Part shown: positions 1 to 8,523 of the stretch, one piece after another
Position numbering within the stretch: position 1 is the stretch's first letter
How the letters are laid out: every line of letters starts with the position of its first letter
Assembly (NCBI GenBank): GCA_017482345.1
Contig: JAFUNB010000009.1
Coordinates: 1 to 61,555, forward strand
Reading direction: 5' to 3'
Source: Oscillibacter sp.
Lineage (GTDB): Bacteria > Bacillota > Clostridia > Oscillospirales > Oscillospiraceae
DNA: 61,555 bases
The notes under the pieces: model-generated
Database searches by the model: none
Told to the model about the DNA's origin: nothing
Seen by the model: only the letters and a program-made list of their open reading frames with translations
Made by a program: the position numbers and the translations under genes

Positions 1-252
1 AAGGTGACACAGCGGTCCAGAAAGCTCTGCATGTCCGTCAGCCCCTCCACCGCCTCCGGCTTCAGGCTCAGCCAGAAGGCTCCCATCCGCTCCAGAATGG
101 CGTCGCCGCCGAAGCCGTCCACCACCCAGACCCGCGCCCGCTTTCCGCCGATCCGCAGATCCCGGCTCACCATATCGCAGCTGCGGCCCACACCCAGCGT
201 CCGGTCGAACCACTGCACATTTTCCTGATAGTTGTTTCCGATCTGTTCCATG
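1..252 (-). CDS. Spore germination protein, GerA/SpoVAF type (N-terminal fragment)
   Basis: The reading frame starts at an ATG at 252, 5-6 bases after a GGAGG-type ribosome binding site, and runs off the left edge, so only the first 84 residues are visible. They contain the stretch 'LRIGGKRARVWVVDGFGGD', which resembles the N-terminal cytoplasmic part of SpoVAF/GerA-A-type proteins (a lysine/arginine-rich strand followed by a hydrophobic strand ending in DGF). Family knowledge: these are membrane proteins of spore germinant receptors or SpoVA channels. The fragment has no membrane segment yet, as expected for this end of the protein. The assignment rests on one short region and could be wrong in detail. 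Confidence 0.6.
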
Positions 253-315
253 CTCCACCTCCGGCAATACTGTCAGTTTGTCCCGTTCCGGCACTGCTAT
301 TCCCGGGATTGGCAG

Positions 316-344
316 TTGCGCCGGCGGCCGCTTTGCGGTACACT
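316..344 (+). promoter_or_regulatory. Predicted sigma-A-type promoter for the hydroxypyruvate-isomerase-like gene
   Basis: TTGCGC, 17-base spacer, TACACT, ending 29 bases before the start codon at 373. The -35 is weak; the spacing and position are right. Confidence 0.4.
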
Positions 345-372
345 GGAAAAAACGCCGCCGGGAGGAACCGCC

Positions 373-1158
373 ATGAAACCGAAATTCTGCGCCTGCATCG
401 AAACGCTGTATACGGACTTGCCCTTCCTGGACCGCTTCCGCGCCGCAGCCAGGGACGGCTTTGATGCCGTGGAGTTCTGGAGCTGGACGGACAAGGATCT
501 GCCCGCCGTAAAGGCCGCCGCGGAGGCGGCGGGCATCGCCATCGCCGGCTTCAACGGCGACGCGGAGCTGTCCATGATCGACCCCGCCCAGCAGGCGGAC
601 TATCTGGCCTTCCTGCGCCGCAGCGCCGAGGCCGCCAAAGCCGTGGGCGCCAGAGCTCTCACCATCCACTCCAACGGTTTGGGCGAGGGCGGCGTGGTGG
701 TCAACGCCTACGAGGAGCTGTCCCACACCGTGAAGCTGTGCACCATGTTTGACACCCTCCGCCAGTGCGCCGCCATCGCCGAGCAGGCGGGCGTGGCCAT
801 GAATCTGGAGGCCCTGAACATCACCACCGACCACGCGGGCAACTTCCTCCAGACCACGCAGATGGCGGCGGAGCTGACCCGGATGGTGGGCTCTCCCCTG
901 CTGAAGATCCTCTACGACGCTTATCACATGCAGCTCAACGAGGGCAGCCTGTGCGACAATCTCCGCGCCTACGCCGACCAGCTGGGCCACGTCCATATCG
1001 CGGACGCCCCCGGCCGCCACGAGCCGGGCACCGGCGAGATCAACTACGCCTCGGTTTTCGCCTGTCTGGAGGAGATCGGCTACACGGGCCTTGTGGGCTG
1101 CGAGCTGTTTCCCAAAACCACCACAGCCGAGGCAGTGCGGGCCATTCTGAACACATGA
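373..1158 (+). CDS. hyi: Hydroxypyruvate isomerase family TIM-barrel protein
   Basis: A 261-residue protein of the sugar-phosphate isomerase-like TIM-barrel fold. The metal and catalytic positions of the Hyi family are visible: Glu146 (NLEALN), Asp182 (YDAYHMQ), His208 followed by the family signature GRHEPGTGEINY, and Glu244 (GCELFP). Family role: interconversion of hydroxypyruvate and tartronate semialdehyde or a related keto-sugar isomerisation in the cytoplasm; close relatives act on other keto acids or sugars, so the substrate is not certain. The ATG at 373 follows GGAGGA at 361 with correct spacing; upstream in-frame codons lack a binding site. It is a single-gene unit, transcribed away from the germination gene and ended by a strong terminator. 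Confidence 0.8.
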   Translation: MKPKFCACIETLYTDLPFLDRFRAAARDGFDAVEFWSWTDKDLPAVKAAAEAAGIAIAGFNGDAELSMIDPAQQADYLAFLRRSAEAAKAVGARALTIHSNGLGEGGVVVNAYEELSHTVKLCTMFDTLRQCAAIAEQAGVAMNLEALNITTDHAGNFLQTTQMAAELTRMVGSPLLKILYDAYHMQLNEGSLCDNLRAYADQLGHVHIADAPGRHEPGTGEINYASVFACLEEIGYTGLVGCELFPKTTTAEAVRAILNT

Positions 1159-1160
1159 GA

Positions 1161-1200
1161 AAAGCGGACTTTGGAACATTCCAAAGTCCGCTTTCTTGTT
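1161..1200 (+). terminator. Intrinsic terminator
   Basis: Perfect 16-base inverted repeat (AAAGCGGACTTTGGAA and its complement, 1161-1176 and 1179-1194) with a 2-base gap, followed by TCTTGTTT. It lies 2 bases after the hyi-like stop codon and between convergent genes. Confidence 0.85.
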
Positions 1201-1206
1201 TCGGTG

Positions 1207-1866
1207 TTACAGCAGCAGCTGGCCGTTGATGACCAGGCGGAACTTCAATCCCAGATGCTCCGCCGCCTTGCGGCACAGCAGCATCCGCTGCATGAAGATC
1301 TCGAAGTAGTCCATGATGGAGCTGTATTCCGTGTCGACGGTCAGCTCCAGCTTGATCTCCGTGCGGTCCTCGCTGATCTCCAGCCGGGAATGAGTGACGG
1401 AGTAGTTGACCCGGTCATGGATATCGAAGGTGGATTTGTCCTGATTGCGGACACGGCTGCGGCGCACGTCCGCCTTGTCCGCCAGGATCAGCGCCGCCGC
1501 CACGGCGTTCACCGGCTGGCCGGTGCCCTCGTCGTGGTTGCCGATGGCGGTGATGATGGTGGCGATCTCCTCGGGGTCGCAGTCCATGTGGTCCAGCAGG
1601 CGGAAGGCCATGATGGCGCCGGACTGGGAGTGCTCCACCCGGTTCACCACGTTGCCGATGTCGTGGAGATAGGCGGCGATCTTGCCCACCTCCACCGTCC
1701 GCTCCGGATAGTTCATCGTCTTCAAAATATAGCCGGCGGTCTCCGCCACATGGGTCACATGGCCGAAGCTGTGCTCCGTGTAGCCAAGCGCCACAAGAGA
1801 CTCGTCCGCCCGCTGGATGTAGGTGCGGATAACCACGTTGTTCTTGACGTCCTGAAAGGTCAGCAT
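1207..1866 (-). CDS. HD-domain phosphohydrolase
   Basis: A 219-residue soluble protein with the HD superfamily metal ligands in order: an N-terminal His in EHSFGHVTHV, the YLHDIGN doublet near residue 70, an AIGNHDE motif and ADKADVRRSRVRN. Family role: metal-dependent hydrolysis of phosphate esters, often nucleotides or cyclic dinucleotides; the substrate here is unknown. The C-terminal third (about residues 140-219) has no motif I recognise. I start at ATG 1866, preceded by GGAGGAG, instead of an upstream in-frame codon. It lies downstream of the alpha-glucosidase but a terminator separates them. Confidence 0.75.
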   Translation of the reverse strand: MLTFQDVKNNVVIRTYIQRADESLVALGYTEHSFGHVTHVAETAGYILKTMNYPERTVEVGKIAAYLHDIGNVVNRVEHSQSGAIMAFRLLDHMDCDPEEIATIITAIGNHDEGTGQPVNAVAAALILADKADVRRSRVRNQDKSTFDIHDRVNYSVTHSRLEISEDRTEIKLELTVDTEYSSIMDYFEIFMQRMLLCRKAAEHLGLKFRLVINGQLLL

Positions 1867-1951
1867 AAGCGCTCCTCCTGTGATCGGGTTTTTCCTTCTG
1901 TCTACCAGTATACCCGTTTTTTCCAACCTCCGCAACGGATAAATCCCCACA

Positions 1952-1988
1952 GAAAAAACCGGGAAGCAGCGTCGCTTCCCGGTTTTCT
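1952..1988 (-). terminator. Intrinsic terminator of the alpha-glucosidase gene
   Basis: Inverted repeat AAAACCGGGAAGC (1955-1967) and GCTTCCCGGTTTT (1974-1986) with a 6-base loop, ending in a U run on the minus strand. It starts directly after the stop codon at 1989. Confidence 0.8.
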
Positions 1989-3659
1989 TCACAGCAAAAT
2001 GACCGCGCTCTCGCAGGACGCCAGCGTCAGGGCCGTTCCCGCGGGCAGCTCCTCCCTGCCCAGGTTGCTCAGCAGCAGCTCCCTGGCGGGGGCGGGCAGC
2101 GTCACGGTGCGGGCCTCCGGGCCGTAGTTACCGGCCACCAGAATGGTATGGGCCTCGTCCCGGCGGAGATAGGCCAGAATGTCCGGCTCCGTCTCCCACA
2201 CCGGCTCGAAGGCGCCGTAGGTGAAGGTCTCACCGTAGACAGCAGACTTGCGCAGGGCCACCAGACGGCGGTAGTGGTTCAGCACGGAGTCCTCCCGGCC
2301 CTCCTGCTCCGCCACGTTGATCGTTGTATAATTGGGATTCACCGCCAGCCACGGCTGGCCGGTGGTGAAGCCGCCGTGGGGGGCGTCAGACCACTGCACG
2401 GGGGTGCGGGCGTTGTCCCGGCTGTTGACATAGCAGGCCTCCAGCGCCTGCTCCACGGTGCAGCCGGCGTCCAGCGCCACCTGATACTGGTCCTTCGTGT
2501 TGATGTCGTCGTACTGGCTGATGTCCGTCCGGCGGCAGTTGGTCATGCCGATCTCCTGGCCCTGGAAGATGAACGGGATGCCCCGCAGCAGCAGGGACGT
2601 GGTGCCCAGCATTTTGGCGCCGGCCTCGTTCTGGGCATGGGACGGCAGATAGCGGCTGACGCCCCGGGGCTCGTCGTGGTTTTCAATAATATTGGCCCAG
2701 AAGCCCACGTTCTCCACCTTTTTCTGGGCGGCGAACAGTGTCCGGCGCCAGTCCTCGAAGCGGAGGGGCTTGCTGTCATACCAGCCGTTTTCGCCGAAGG
2801 TCAGCTCATGGGCGCTGAAATCGAACATGGTGGAGAAGTGGCCCTCGTCGCCGATGAATTCCGCCAGCTCGTTCTCCTTCATATTGAACACCTCGCCCAC
2901 GGTGAAGGCGTCGTGTTTGGCGAAGGTCTCCCGCTTCAGCTCCTGCAGGAAGCCGCCCACGCCCTTCGCCGCCTCCACCATCTTCGTGCAGGAGGCGAGG
3001 CCGTCGGGGCCGTCCACCGGGTAGTCGGGGAAGCCGGGCACCTTTTTGATGTTGATGATGGCGTCGATGCGGAAGCCGGCCAGCCCCTTTTCCAGCCACC
3101 AGTTCACCATATTGTAGATCTTCTGCCGCACCACCGGGTTCTCCCAGTTGAGATCCGGCTGCTCCTTAGCAAACATATGCAGGTAGTACAGCTCCGTGCC
3201 TGGCACCGGTTCCCAGGTGCTGCCGCCGAAGTAGCCCCGGTAGTTGCTGGGAGGGCCTCCGTCCCGGCCGGGCAGGAAGTAAAACCGCTCCGCATACTCG
3301 CCGTGCGGGTCCGCCAGCGCCTTTTGAAACCAATCGTGCTGGTCGGAGCAGTGGTTCACCACCAGGTCCATGATGATGTGCATGCCCCGCTTCTTCGTCT
3401 CGGCCAGCAGCCGGTCAAACTCCTCCATGGTGCCGAACTCCTCGGCGATGGCGTAGTAATCGGCGATGTCATAGCCCTGATCCACGAAGGGGGACTTATA
3501 GATGGGTGACAGCCACAGGATGTCCACGCCCAGCGCCTGCAGATAGTCCAGCTTGCTGAGGATACCCTGCAGATCGCCGATGCCGTCGCCGTTGGCGTCG
3601 CAGAAGCTCTTGGGCCAGATCTGATAGGCCACCTTGCCGTTCCACCAGTTCTTTTTCAT
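1989..3659 (-). CDS. Alpha-glucosidase, GH13 (oligo-1,6-glucosidase / MalL type)
   Basis: A 556-residue cytoplasmic glycoside hydrolase of the GH13 alpha-amylase family, in the size range of oligo-1,6-glucosidases. The catalytic barrel runs from about residue 10 to 460, with nucleophile Asp199 (GFRIDAI), acid/base Glu256 (GEVF) and transition-state stabiliser Asp329 (ENHDEPR); DLVVNH lies near 98-103. A small beta-sandwich domain follows. It probably releases glucose from alpha-1,6- or alpha-1,4-linked oligosaccharides, sucrose or isomaltose; phosphotrehalose cannot be excluded. No signal peptide is present. The ATG at 3659 follows AAGGAAGG. No sugar transporter is adjacent, and an intrinsic terminator sits just upstream of its start. 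Confidence 0.85.
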   Translation of the reverse strand: MKKNWWNGKVAYQIWPKSFCDANGDGIGDLQGILSKLDYLQALGVDILWLSPIYKSPFVDQGYDIADYYAIAEEFGTMEEFDRLLAETKKRGMHIIMDLVVNHCSDQHDWFQKALADPHGEYAERFYFLPGRDGGPPSNYRGYFGGSTWEPVPGTELYYLHMFAKEQPDLNWENPVVRQKIYNMVNWWLEKGLAGFRIDAIINIKKVPGFPDYPVDGPDGLASCTKMVEAAKGVGGFLQELKRETFAKHDAFTVGEVFNMKENELAEFIGDEGHFSTMFDFSAHELTFGENGWYDSKPLRFEDWRRTLFAAQKKVENVGFWANIIENHDEPRGVSRYLPSHAQNEAGAKMLGTTSLLLRGIPFIFQGQEIGMTNCRRTDISQYDDINTKDQYQVALDAGCTVEQALEACYVNSRDNARTPVQWSDAPHGGFTTGQPWLAVNPNYTTINVAEQEGREDSVLNHYRRLVALRKSAVYGETFTYGAFEPVWETEPDILAYLRRDEAHTILVAGNYGPEARTVTLPAPARELLLSNLGREELPAGTALTLASCESAVILL

Positions 3660-3676
3660 GTTCCTTCCTTCTTTCC

Positions 3677-3715
3677 AAAAAAACGGCGCGTGGCGAGATC
3701 CGCCGCGCGCCGTTT
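3677..3715 (-). terminator. Intrinsic terminator between DUF401 gene and alpha-glucosidase
   Basis: Inverted repeat AAACGGCGCG (3681-3690) and CGCGCCGTTT (3706-3715), followed on the minus strand by seven U. It lies 60 bases after the DUF401 stop and only about 20 bases before the alpha-glucosidase start, so it either ends the upstream operon or acts as an attenuator in the glucosidase leader. Confidence 0.75.
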
Positions 3716-3775
3716 GCAGGTTCTTCGTCGTTTGACAGTATAGCGGTTCCTCCGCCAAAAATCAATCCATTCCGC

Positions 3776-5005
3776 TTACAGAAGCAGCAGGGTCAGCAAA
3801 CCGTAGATGGCCACCACATCCACCAGCAGCAGGAGGATCATGGGGATGTAGGTGCGGTAGCGCTCCCCAATGGTGCAGCCGCACTCCTGATCGCTGAGGA
3901 TCTGGCACATATGGAGGGGGGAGAACACATAGCCGATGTAGCTCCAGCAGAACACATAGAACATATTCACCAGCAGCGGCATACCGCCCCCGGAGACCGA
4001 CACGATGATGGGCGCCAGAATACCCAGAGACGTATACATCAGGCCGCTGGCCAGACCGAACAGTACAGCCGCCAGCGCAATGACCGCCATGAACACCACT
4101 TCGGAGCCGTTGGTCAGCAGCTGATAGACCAACTGCTGCAGCTCCGCCATGTTTTTGATGACGTTCTGGAAAAAGTAGATGCCCACGATCATAATGGTCA
4201 GCTTCAAATTATAGGAAGCGGCCAGGTTTTTCAGGAAATCCTTTCTGTCGCACAGCAGGTACACCACCAGCACGCCGACAGGCACCGCCAGCGTATAGTG
4301 CAGGCCGAAGACCAGCTTCAGCGCCACGACCACCCAGATGGGGGAGATCATCAGGAAGAACACGCCCAGCTGTCTGGCCCGCTCCGCGGCGGGCACCCGG
4401 GGCAGCTGGATCTCCTTGCTCTTCCGCAGGAAAAACACATAGTTGCCCAGCAGCATGACGGCCGTAAAGGCGATGGTGGTCAGCAGAAACAGCGGCAGAT
4501 TCAGCTGCGGGGCAAGGCCGGTCACGATGAGCACGCTGGTGGAAAACGGCGCGCACATCATAAACACATGACGGCAGATGACGTTGGTATTGGCCCGCTG
4601 GCTGCGGGTCAGTCCCATATCGCTGCCCAGATTGTTGCAGAAGGGGGCGGACAGCGCCGCGCCGCCGGGCACCTGCAGCATACCGATGACGCTGGGCAGC
4701 AGCATGATGATGAGTCTCGGGCGGGGCAAAATGGCCTTCAGCGCCTCCTCGGCCCGCTTGAACAGGCCGTAGCGGGTCATCAGCGCGCCCATGGTGGCGA
4801 TCTCAATGATGATCAGCACGGAGGAGAGATTGCTCCACTCCGTAAACACCTGCAGGAAGGACTGGAGCACCGTCATCAGCGGCAGCCGCCCCAAAATGCC
4901 CGCGGCCGCGGCCGCTATGATCAGCGCCCAGCCGTTGGGCACCTTGCATTTGAGCAAAATCGGGATCAAAATCAGTGCGAACAGCACAGCAGCTACCTGA
5001 AACAT
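3776..5005 (-). CDS. DUF401-like integral membrane protein
   Basis: A 409-residue protein with about ten strongly hydrophobic segments along its length. The central part LPSVIGMLQVPGGAALSAPF and RHVFMMCAPF resembles the conserved loops of DUF401 proteins, which look like GntP/CitM-type carriers. No function is established for the family; a transport role is inferred from topology. It starts at ATG 5005 after GGAGAA and follows the YczE-like gene by 16 bases, so it is the third gene of an alr-led operon. This context suggests, without proving, a link with D-alanine or cell-wall precursor handling. Confidence 0.6.
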   Translation of the reverse strand: MFQVAAVLFALILIPILLKCKVPNGWALIIAAAAAGILGRLPLMTVLQSFLQVFTEWSNLSSVLIIIEIATMGALMTRYGLFKRAEEALKAILPRPRLIIMLLPSVIGMLQVPGGAALSAPFCNNLGSDMGLTRSQRANTNVICRHVFMMCAPFSTSVLIVTGLAPQLNLPLFLLTTIAFTAVMLLGNYVFFLRKSKEIQLPRVPAAERARQLGVFFLMISPIWVVVALKLVFGLHYTLAVPVGVLVVYLLCDRKDFLKNLAASYNLKLTIMIVGIYFFQNVIKNMAELQQLVYQLLTNGSEVVFMAVIALAAVLFGLASGLMYTSLGILAPIIVSVSGGGMPLLVNMFYVFCWSYIGYVFSPLHMCQILSDQECGCTIGERYRTYIPMILLLLVDVVAIYGLLTLLLL

Positions 5006-5021
5006 AGTTGTTCTCCTTCTC

Positions 5022-5687
5022 TTATTGCTTTCCAAGGGCGCGCATGGTCTCACCCAGGCTCTCCTGTTTCAGTCCCTTCGGAGACAGCTTGGCCAGGCGG
5101 AATGTAAATTCGATGAACGTTCCCGCCCCCACCATAGGGATGATGGTGCCGATGCCCACCTGCCCTCCCAGGAGCCAGCCAACAACGCAAACCACGGCGT
5201 CCAGACAGACACGGCAGAAGCCGGCCGTCCGGCCGGTCTTGCGGGCCAGCGCCACCATCAGAGAATCCCGCGGGCCGGAGCCAAGCTCCTCCCGCATATA
5301 CACCAATGTACTCAGCGCCAGCACTTCCACGCCTGCAAACATCATGAGAATACCACCAAAAATCGTTTTCTGCAAGGGGATCAGGTCAAACCAGAGGATC
5401 AAATCGATGATAGGGCCGGGGATGAACACGGAAAATACGGAGCCAAAACCGATGCGCTCGCCCAGAAGCATCGCCGTGGAAATGACCGCCACATTGATCA
5501 GAACATCGATGGTGCCAAAGCTCATACCCGTCACGTTGGTCAGTCCCTGCTTCAGGACATTCCACGGAGAAACACCGATATTGGCCTGCAGCATCATCAC
5601 GATGCTGACCGCGCACAGGATCTGGCCGGTCATCGCGCTGTGGAAAAAGCGCTTGATATACGGGCGTTTTCCGGATCGTTTCACCAT
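5022..5687 (-). CDS. YczE/YyaS/YitT family membrane protein
   Basis: A 221-residue protein with five or six membrane segments. The N-terminal QANIGVSPWNVLKQGL and the central MREELGSGPRDSLM are typical of the COG2364 family (YczE, YyaS), whose role is unknown. An in-frame TTG at 5699 overlaps the ribosome binding site TTTGGAGGGG, so I choose ATG 5687. It sits 22 bases after alr and 16 bases before the DUF401 gene and is surely cotranscribed with both. Confidence 0.7.
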   Translation of the reverse strand: MVKRSGKRPYIKRFFHSAMTGQILCAVSIVMMLQANIGVSPWNVLKQGLTNVTGMSFGTIDVLINVAVISTAMLLGERIGFGSVFSVFIPGPIIDLILWFDLIPLQKTIFGGILMMFAGVEVLALSTLVYMREELGSGPRDSLMVALARKTGRTAGFCRVCLDAVVCVVGWLLGGQVGIGTIIPMVGAGTFIEFTFRLAKLSPKGLKQESLGETMRALGKQ

Positions 5688-5709
5688 AGACCCCTCCAAA
5701 GTTACAGGC

Positions 5710-6861
5710 TCACTCGTTCAGATAGATATACTGCACCCGCTGCCGCACGCTGCAGGTGATAGAGCTGGGGCCGGAGTCCAGCGGCTTATACAGCCACTCG
5801 CAGGGAACGCCCTCCTCCCCGCCGCCCAGCAGGATCACTTCGTCGCCCTCCCGGATATCCGGGAAGTCCGTCACGTCCACCATGAACATATCCATGCACA
5901 CACGGCCCACCACCGGGCACACATGGCCGCGGATGCGGACCTTGCCCCGGTTGGTCAGCTGGCGGAAGTAGCCGTCGGCGTCGCCGGCGGAGATGACCGC
6001 CAGCGTCATATCCCGCTCGGCCACGGCCAGCCGGTTGTAGCTGACGGACGTGCCCTCCGGCGCGGGACGCAGCATGGCCACCCGGGCCTTCCACGTCATG
6101 ACCGGCCGGAACGGTACCGGACGCCGCTTCACCGTCTCCGGCAGCAGACCGTACAGCACCGTGCCCGTGCGGCACATGTCCAGCGCGTACTCCGGGGAGT
6201 TTACCGTGGACGCGGAGTTGCAGCAGTGCCGCAGTCCGGGGTCAATGCCCCGCTCCCGTAGTCCCTCGCACACCGCCATAAACCGCCGGAACTGCTGTTC
6301 CGTATAGGCGTCGTCCTCCTCTCCCCGCAGATAGGAGCTGGAGAAGTGGGTGAAAATGCCGGTCACGCGCAGATGCTCGTTCCGATAGGCGGCCTCCGCC
6401 GCCTCCATGGTCTGCTCAAAATCAGGGCCGTAGGCCAGATAGCCGATGCGGGTCATGCCGGAATCCACCTTCAGGTGGCAGGGCACCACCACGCCGGCCT
6501 CTGCGGCGCATTTGGCCAGCGCCTCCGCGTAGGACGGCGAGATCAGTGCCTGGGTGATGCGCTTCTCCGCCAGAACGGGAGCCGCCTCCGCCGGCGTGGG
6601 GCCCAGGATCAGGATCTCCTGCCGGATGCCCGCCTCCCGCAGCTCCAGCGCCTCCGACAGGCAGGCAACGCCCATCCAGTCCTCCGGAAAGGCCTCCGCC
6701 AGCGCTCTGGCCACCGGCAGGGCGCCGTGGCCGTAGGCGTTGGCCTTCAGAATATTCATGAGGCGGCCGCCCTCGGGCAGAAGGCGGTGCAGCTGGGCAC
6801 AGTTATCTCTCAGCGCCGCCAGGTCGATCTCCGCCCAGCAGCGGCTTGTTGTCAAATTCAT
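5710..6861 (-). CDS. alr: Alanine racemase
   Basis: A 383-residue PLP enzyme that makes D-alanine for peptidoglycan. The PLP lysine is Lys39 in ILKANAYGHG, the fold-III barrel carries DSGMTRIG and HCCNSAST, and the C-terminal domain contains VGRVCMDMFMVDVTD with the usual substrate-binding residues. Length and start are normal: ATG 6861 follows GAGGAGGAAGAAC. In spore formers a second racemase often acts in spores, so paralogues may exist elsewhere. It leads an operon with two membrane protein genes. Confidence 0.95.
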   Translation of the reverse strand: MNLTTSRCWAEIDLAALRDNCAQLHRLLPEGGRLMNILKANAYGHGALPVARALAEAFPEDWMGVACLSEALELREAGIRQEILILGPTPAEAAPVLAEKRITQALISPSYAEALAKCAAEAGVVVPCHLKVDSGMTRIGYLAYGPDFEQTMEAAEAAYRNEHLRVTGIFTHFSSSYLRGEEDDAYTEQQFRRFMAVCEGLRERGIDPGLRHCCNSASTVNSPEYALDMCRTGTVLYGLLPETVKRRPVPFRPVMTWKARVAMLRPAPEGTSVSYNRLAVAERDMTLAVISAGDADGYFRQLTNRGKVRIRGHVCPVVGRVCMDMFMVDVTDFPDIREGDEVILLGGGEEGVPCEWLYKPLDSGPSSITCSVRQRVQYIYLNE

Positions 6862-6892
6862 GTTCTTCCTCCTCTCGTTGAACCAGGGGGAA

Positions 6893-6942
6893 TGTGAAAA
6901 AAAGGACACTGCCGGCCAACCAAATCGGGTGGCCGGCAGTCG
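6893..6942 (-). terminator. Intrinsic terminator of the NhaC-like gene
   Basis: Perfect 10-base inverted repeat ACTGCCGGCC (6908-6917) and GGCCGGCAGT (6931-6940), followed on the minus strand by GTCC and seven U. Confidence 0.85.
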
Positions 6943-6998
6943 TTCCTAAGGGGAATAGAAAAGTTTTTAAGAAAAAACCGTTTGAACTGTCAGATGAT

Positions 6999-8372
6999 TT
7001 ACTTGTTCAGAGCGATAACTTCCTGGTTCTCGTCGTACATGGGGATGCCTTCCTTCTCTTCCTTGGTGCGGCCCAGACCGAACTGGATGGTGACGATGGA
7101 GACCACAGCCAGGATCATGCAGTAGAAGTTGGCGCCCATGATGGGGAAGGGATTCAGGCCGGTCAGGGTCATGCACAGCAGGACCTGGCCGCCGTGGGGG
7201 ATGAAGCCCTGGACAACGCAGGAGAAGATATCCAGCAGAGAGGCCATACGCTTGGGAGCGATGTTGTGCTCGGCAGCCATGGGGCGAACCAGAGGAGCAG
7301 ACATCAGAATGGCGATGGTGTTGTTGGCCAGGCACAGGTCGAACACGGAGACCATTGCAGCGGTCATGTACTCGGCGCCCTTGCGGCTCTTGACCTGAGA
7401 AGTCATCTTGCCGACCATCCAGTCGACACCGCCCAGCTCCTCGGCGATCTTGCCGCAGCCGCGCATCAGGATGGACACCATAGAGATCTCATACATACCG
7501 GCCATACCGTTGGTAACGGACTGAGCAAACTGGATGACCGTAAACTCGGGAACCACGACCAGGCCGATCACACCGGCCACGATGATGCCGCCCAGCAGCA
7601 GGATGAACACGTTGACGCCGGTCAGAGCGAAGATCAGAACGAACAGGTAGGGAACAGACAGGATGACCTGATAGGGGAAGTCGCCGGTCAGAGGAGCACT
7701 GTCACTGACCACGGTGAACACGATGATGGCCAGAATGGCAGACACAGCGGCGATGGCGCCGTTCATCTTGAACTTGTCGCGCATCTCGCAGCCGCAGCCG
7801 CGGGTGGCAGCGATGGTGGTATCGGAAATAACGGACAGGTTGTCGCCGAACATAGCGCCGCCCAGAACTGCGCCGATGGCGAAGGCCATGTTCAGACCGG
7901 CGCCCTCAGCCACGGTGACGGCGATGGGGCCGATGGCGGAAATGGTACCCATGGAGGTACCCATTGCGGTGGCGATAAATGCGGAGATCAGGAAAATACC
8001 AGCCAGCAGGAACTGGGGGGGAACCAGAGACAGACCCAGGTTGGCGGTGGAAACACGGGCGCCGATGTCGGTACAAACCTGAGAGAAGGCACCGGAGAGC
8101 AGGAACACGCCCACCATGATCATGGTACCGTCGTTGGCCATGCCCTTACAGAAGGTATCCATCCGGTATTCCATGCTGCGCTCCTTGCCGCCCATACACA
8201 TAACGACCAGCAGAGCAACGACCAGGCCGAAGACACGGGGGATCTGCTTGAAGGACTGAGCGCCGTAGCCCAGGGCAGTGAACATCAGGCCGCTGCCCAG
8301 GTAGACGATCAGGAATGCAAGCAGGGGCGCAAAACCTAACCAGCCATAGTTCTTCTTGTTATTGTTTGACAT
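6999..8372 (-). CDS. NhaC-family sodium-coupled carrier
   Basis: A 457-residue protein with about twelve membrane segments. The NhaC signature GGAMFGDNLSVISDTT occurs near residues 172-187, and paired loops 'IATAMGTSMG' and 'CLANNTIAI' are present. NhaC proteins are annotated as Na+/H+ antiporters, but members in Firmicutes and proteobacteria are also proposed methionine or other amino-acid carriers (MetT). Here the gene lies 151 bases downstream of the methionine-gamma-lyase-like gene on the same strand, so import or exchange of a sulfur amino acid is a reasonable inference. ATG 8372 follows GGGAGGAAAAAC. Confidence 0.8.
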   Translation of the reverse strand: MSNNNKKNYGWLGFAPLLAFLIVYLGSGLMFTALGYGAQSFKQIPRVFGLVVALLVVMCMGGKERSMEYRMDTFCKGMANDGTMIMVGVFLLSGAFSQVCTDIGARVSTANLGLSLVPPQFLLAGIFLISAFIATAMGTSMGTISAIGPIAVTVAEGAGLNMAFAIGAVLGGAMFGDNLSVISDTTIAATRGCGCEMRDKFKMNGAIAAVSAILAIIVFTVVSDSAPLTGDFPYQVILSVPYLFVLIFALTGVNVFILLLGGIIVAGVIGLVVVPEFTVIQFAQSVTNGMAGMYEISMVSILMRGCGKIAEELGGVDWMVGKMTSQVKSRKGAEYMTAAMVSVFDLCLANNTIAILMSAPLVRPMAAEHNIAPKRMASLLDIFSCVVQGFIPHGGQVLLCMTLTGLNPFPIMGANFYCMILAVVSIVTIQFGLGRTKEEKEGIPMYDENQEVIALNK

Positions 8373-8445
8373 AAATGTTTTTCCTCCCTCTATTTATTTC
8401 CGCAGTGCATCTATAGGTGCATCTCTCCTTTTTTGTTTCCTGTCC

Positions 8446-8474
8446 GGGAACCGCCTGTCATCAGAGCGGTTCCC
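8446..8474 (-). promoter_or_regulatory. Stem-loop between the lyase and the NhaC-like gene
   Basis: Inverted repeat GGGAACCGC (8446-8454) and GCGGTTCCC (8466-8474), which can be extended outward with further pairs. It is not followed by a U run on the minus strand, so it looks more like an mRNA processing or stabilising hairpin than a terminator. Confidence 0.5.
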
Positions 8475-8523
8475 CGGCAGGCGCAAATCAGAAAAGGAGA
8501 AACGGCTGGGATTCAACGGGGGA

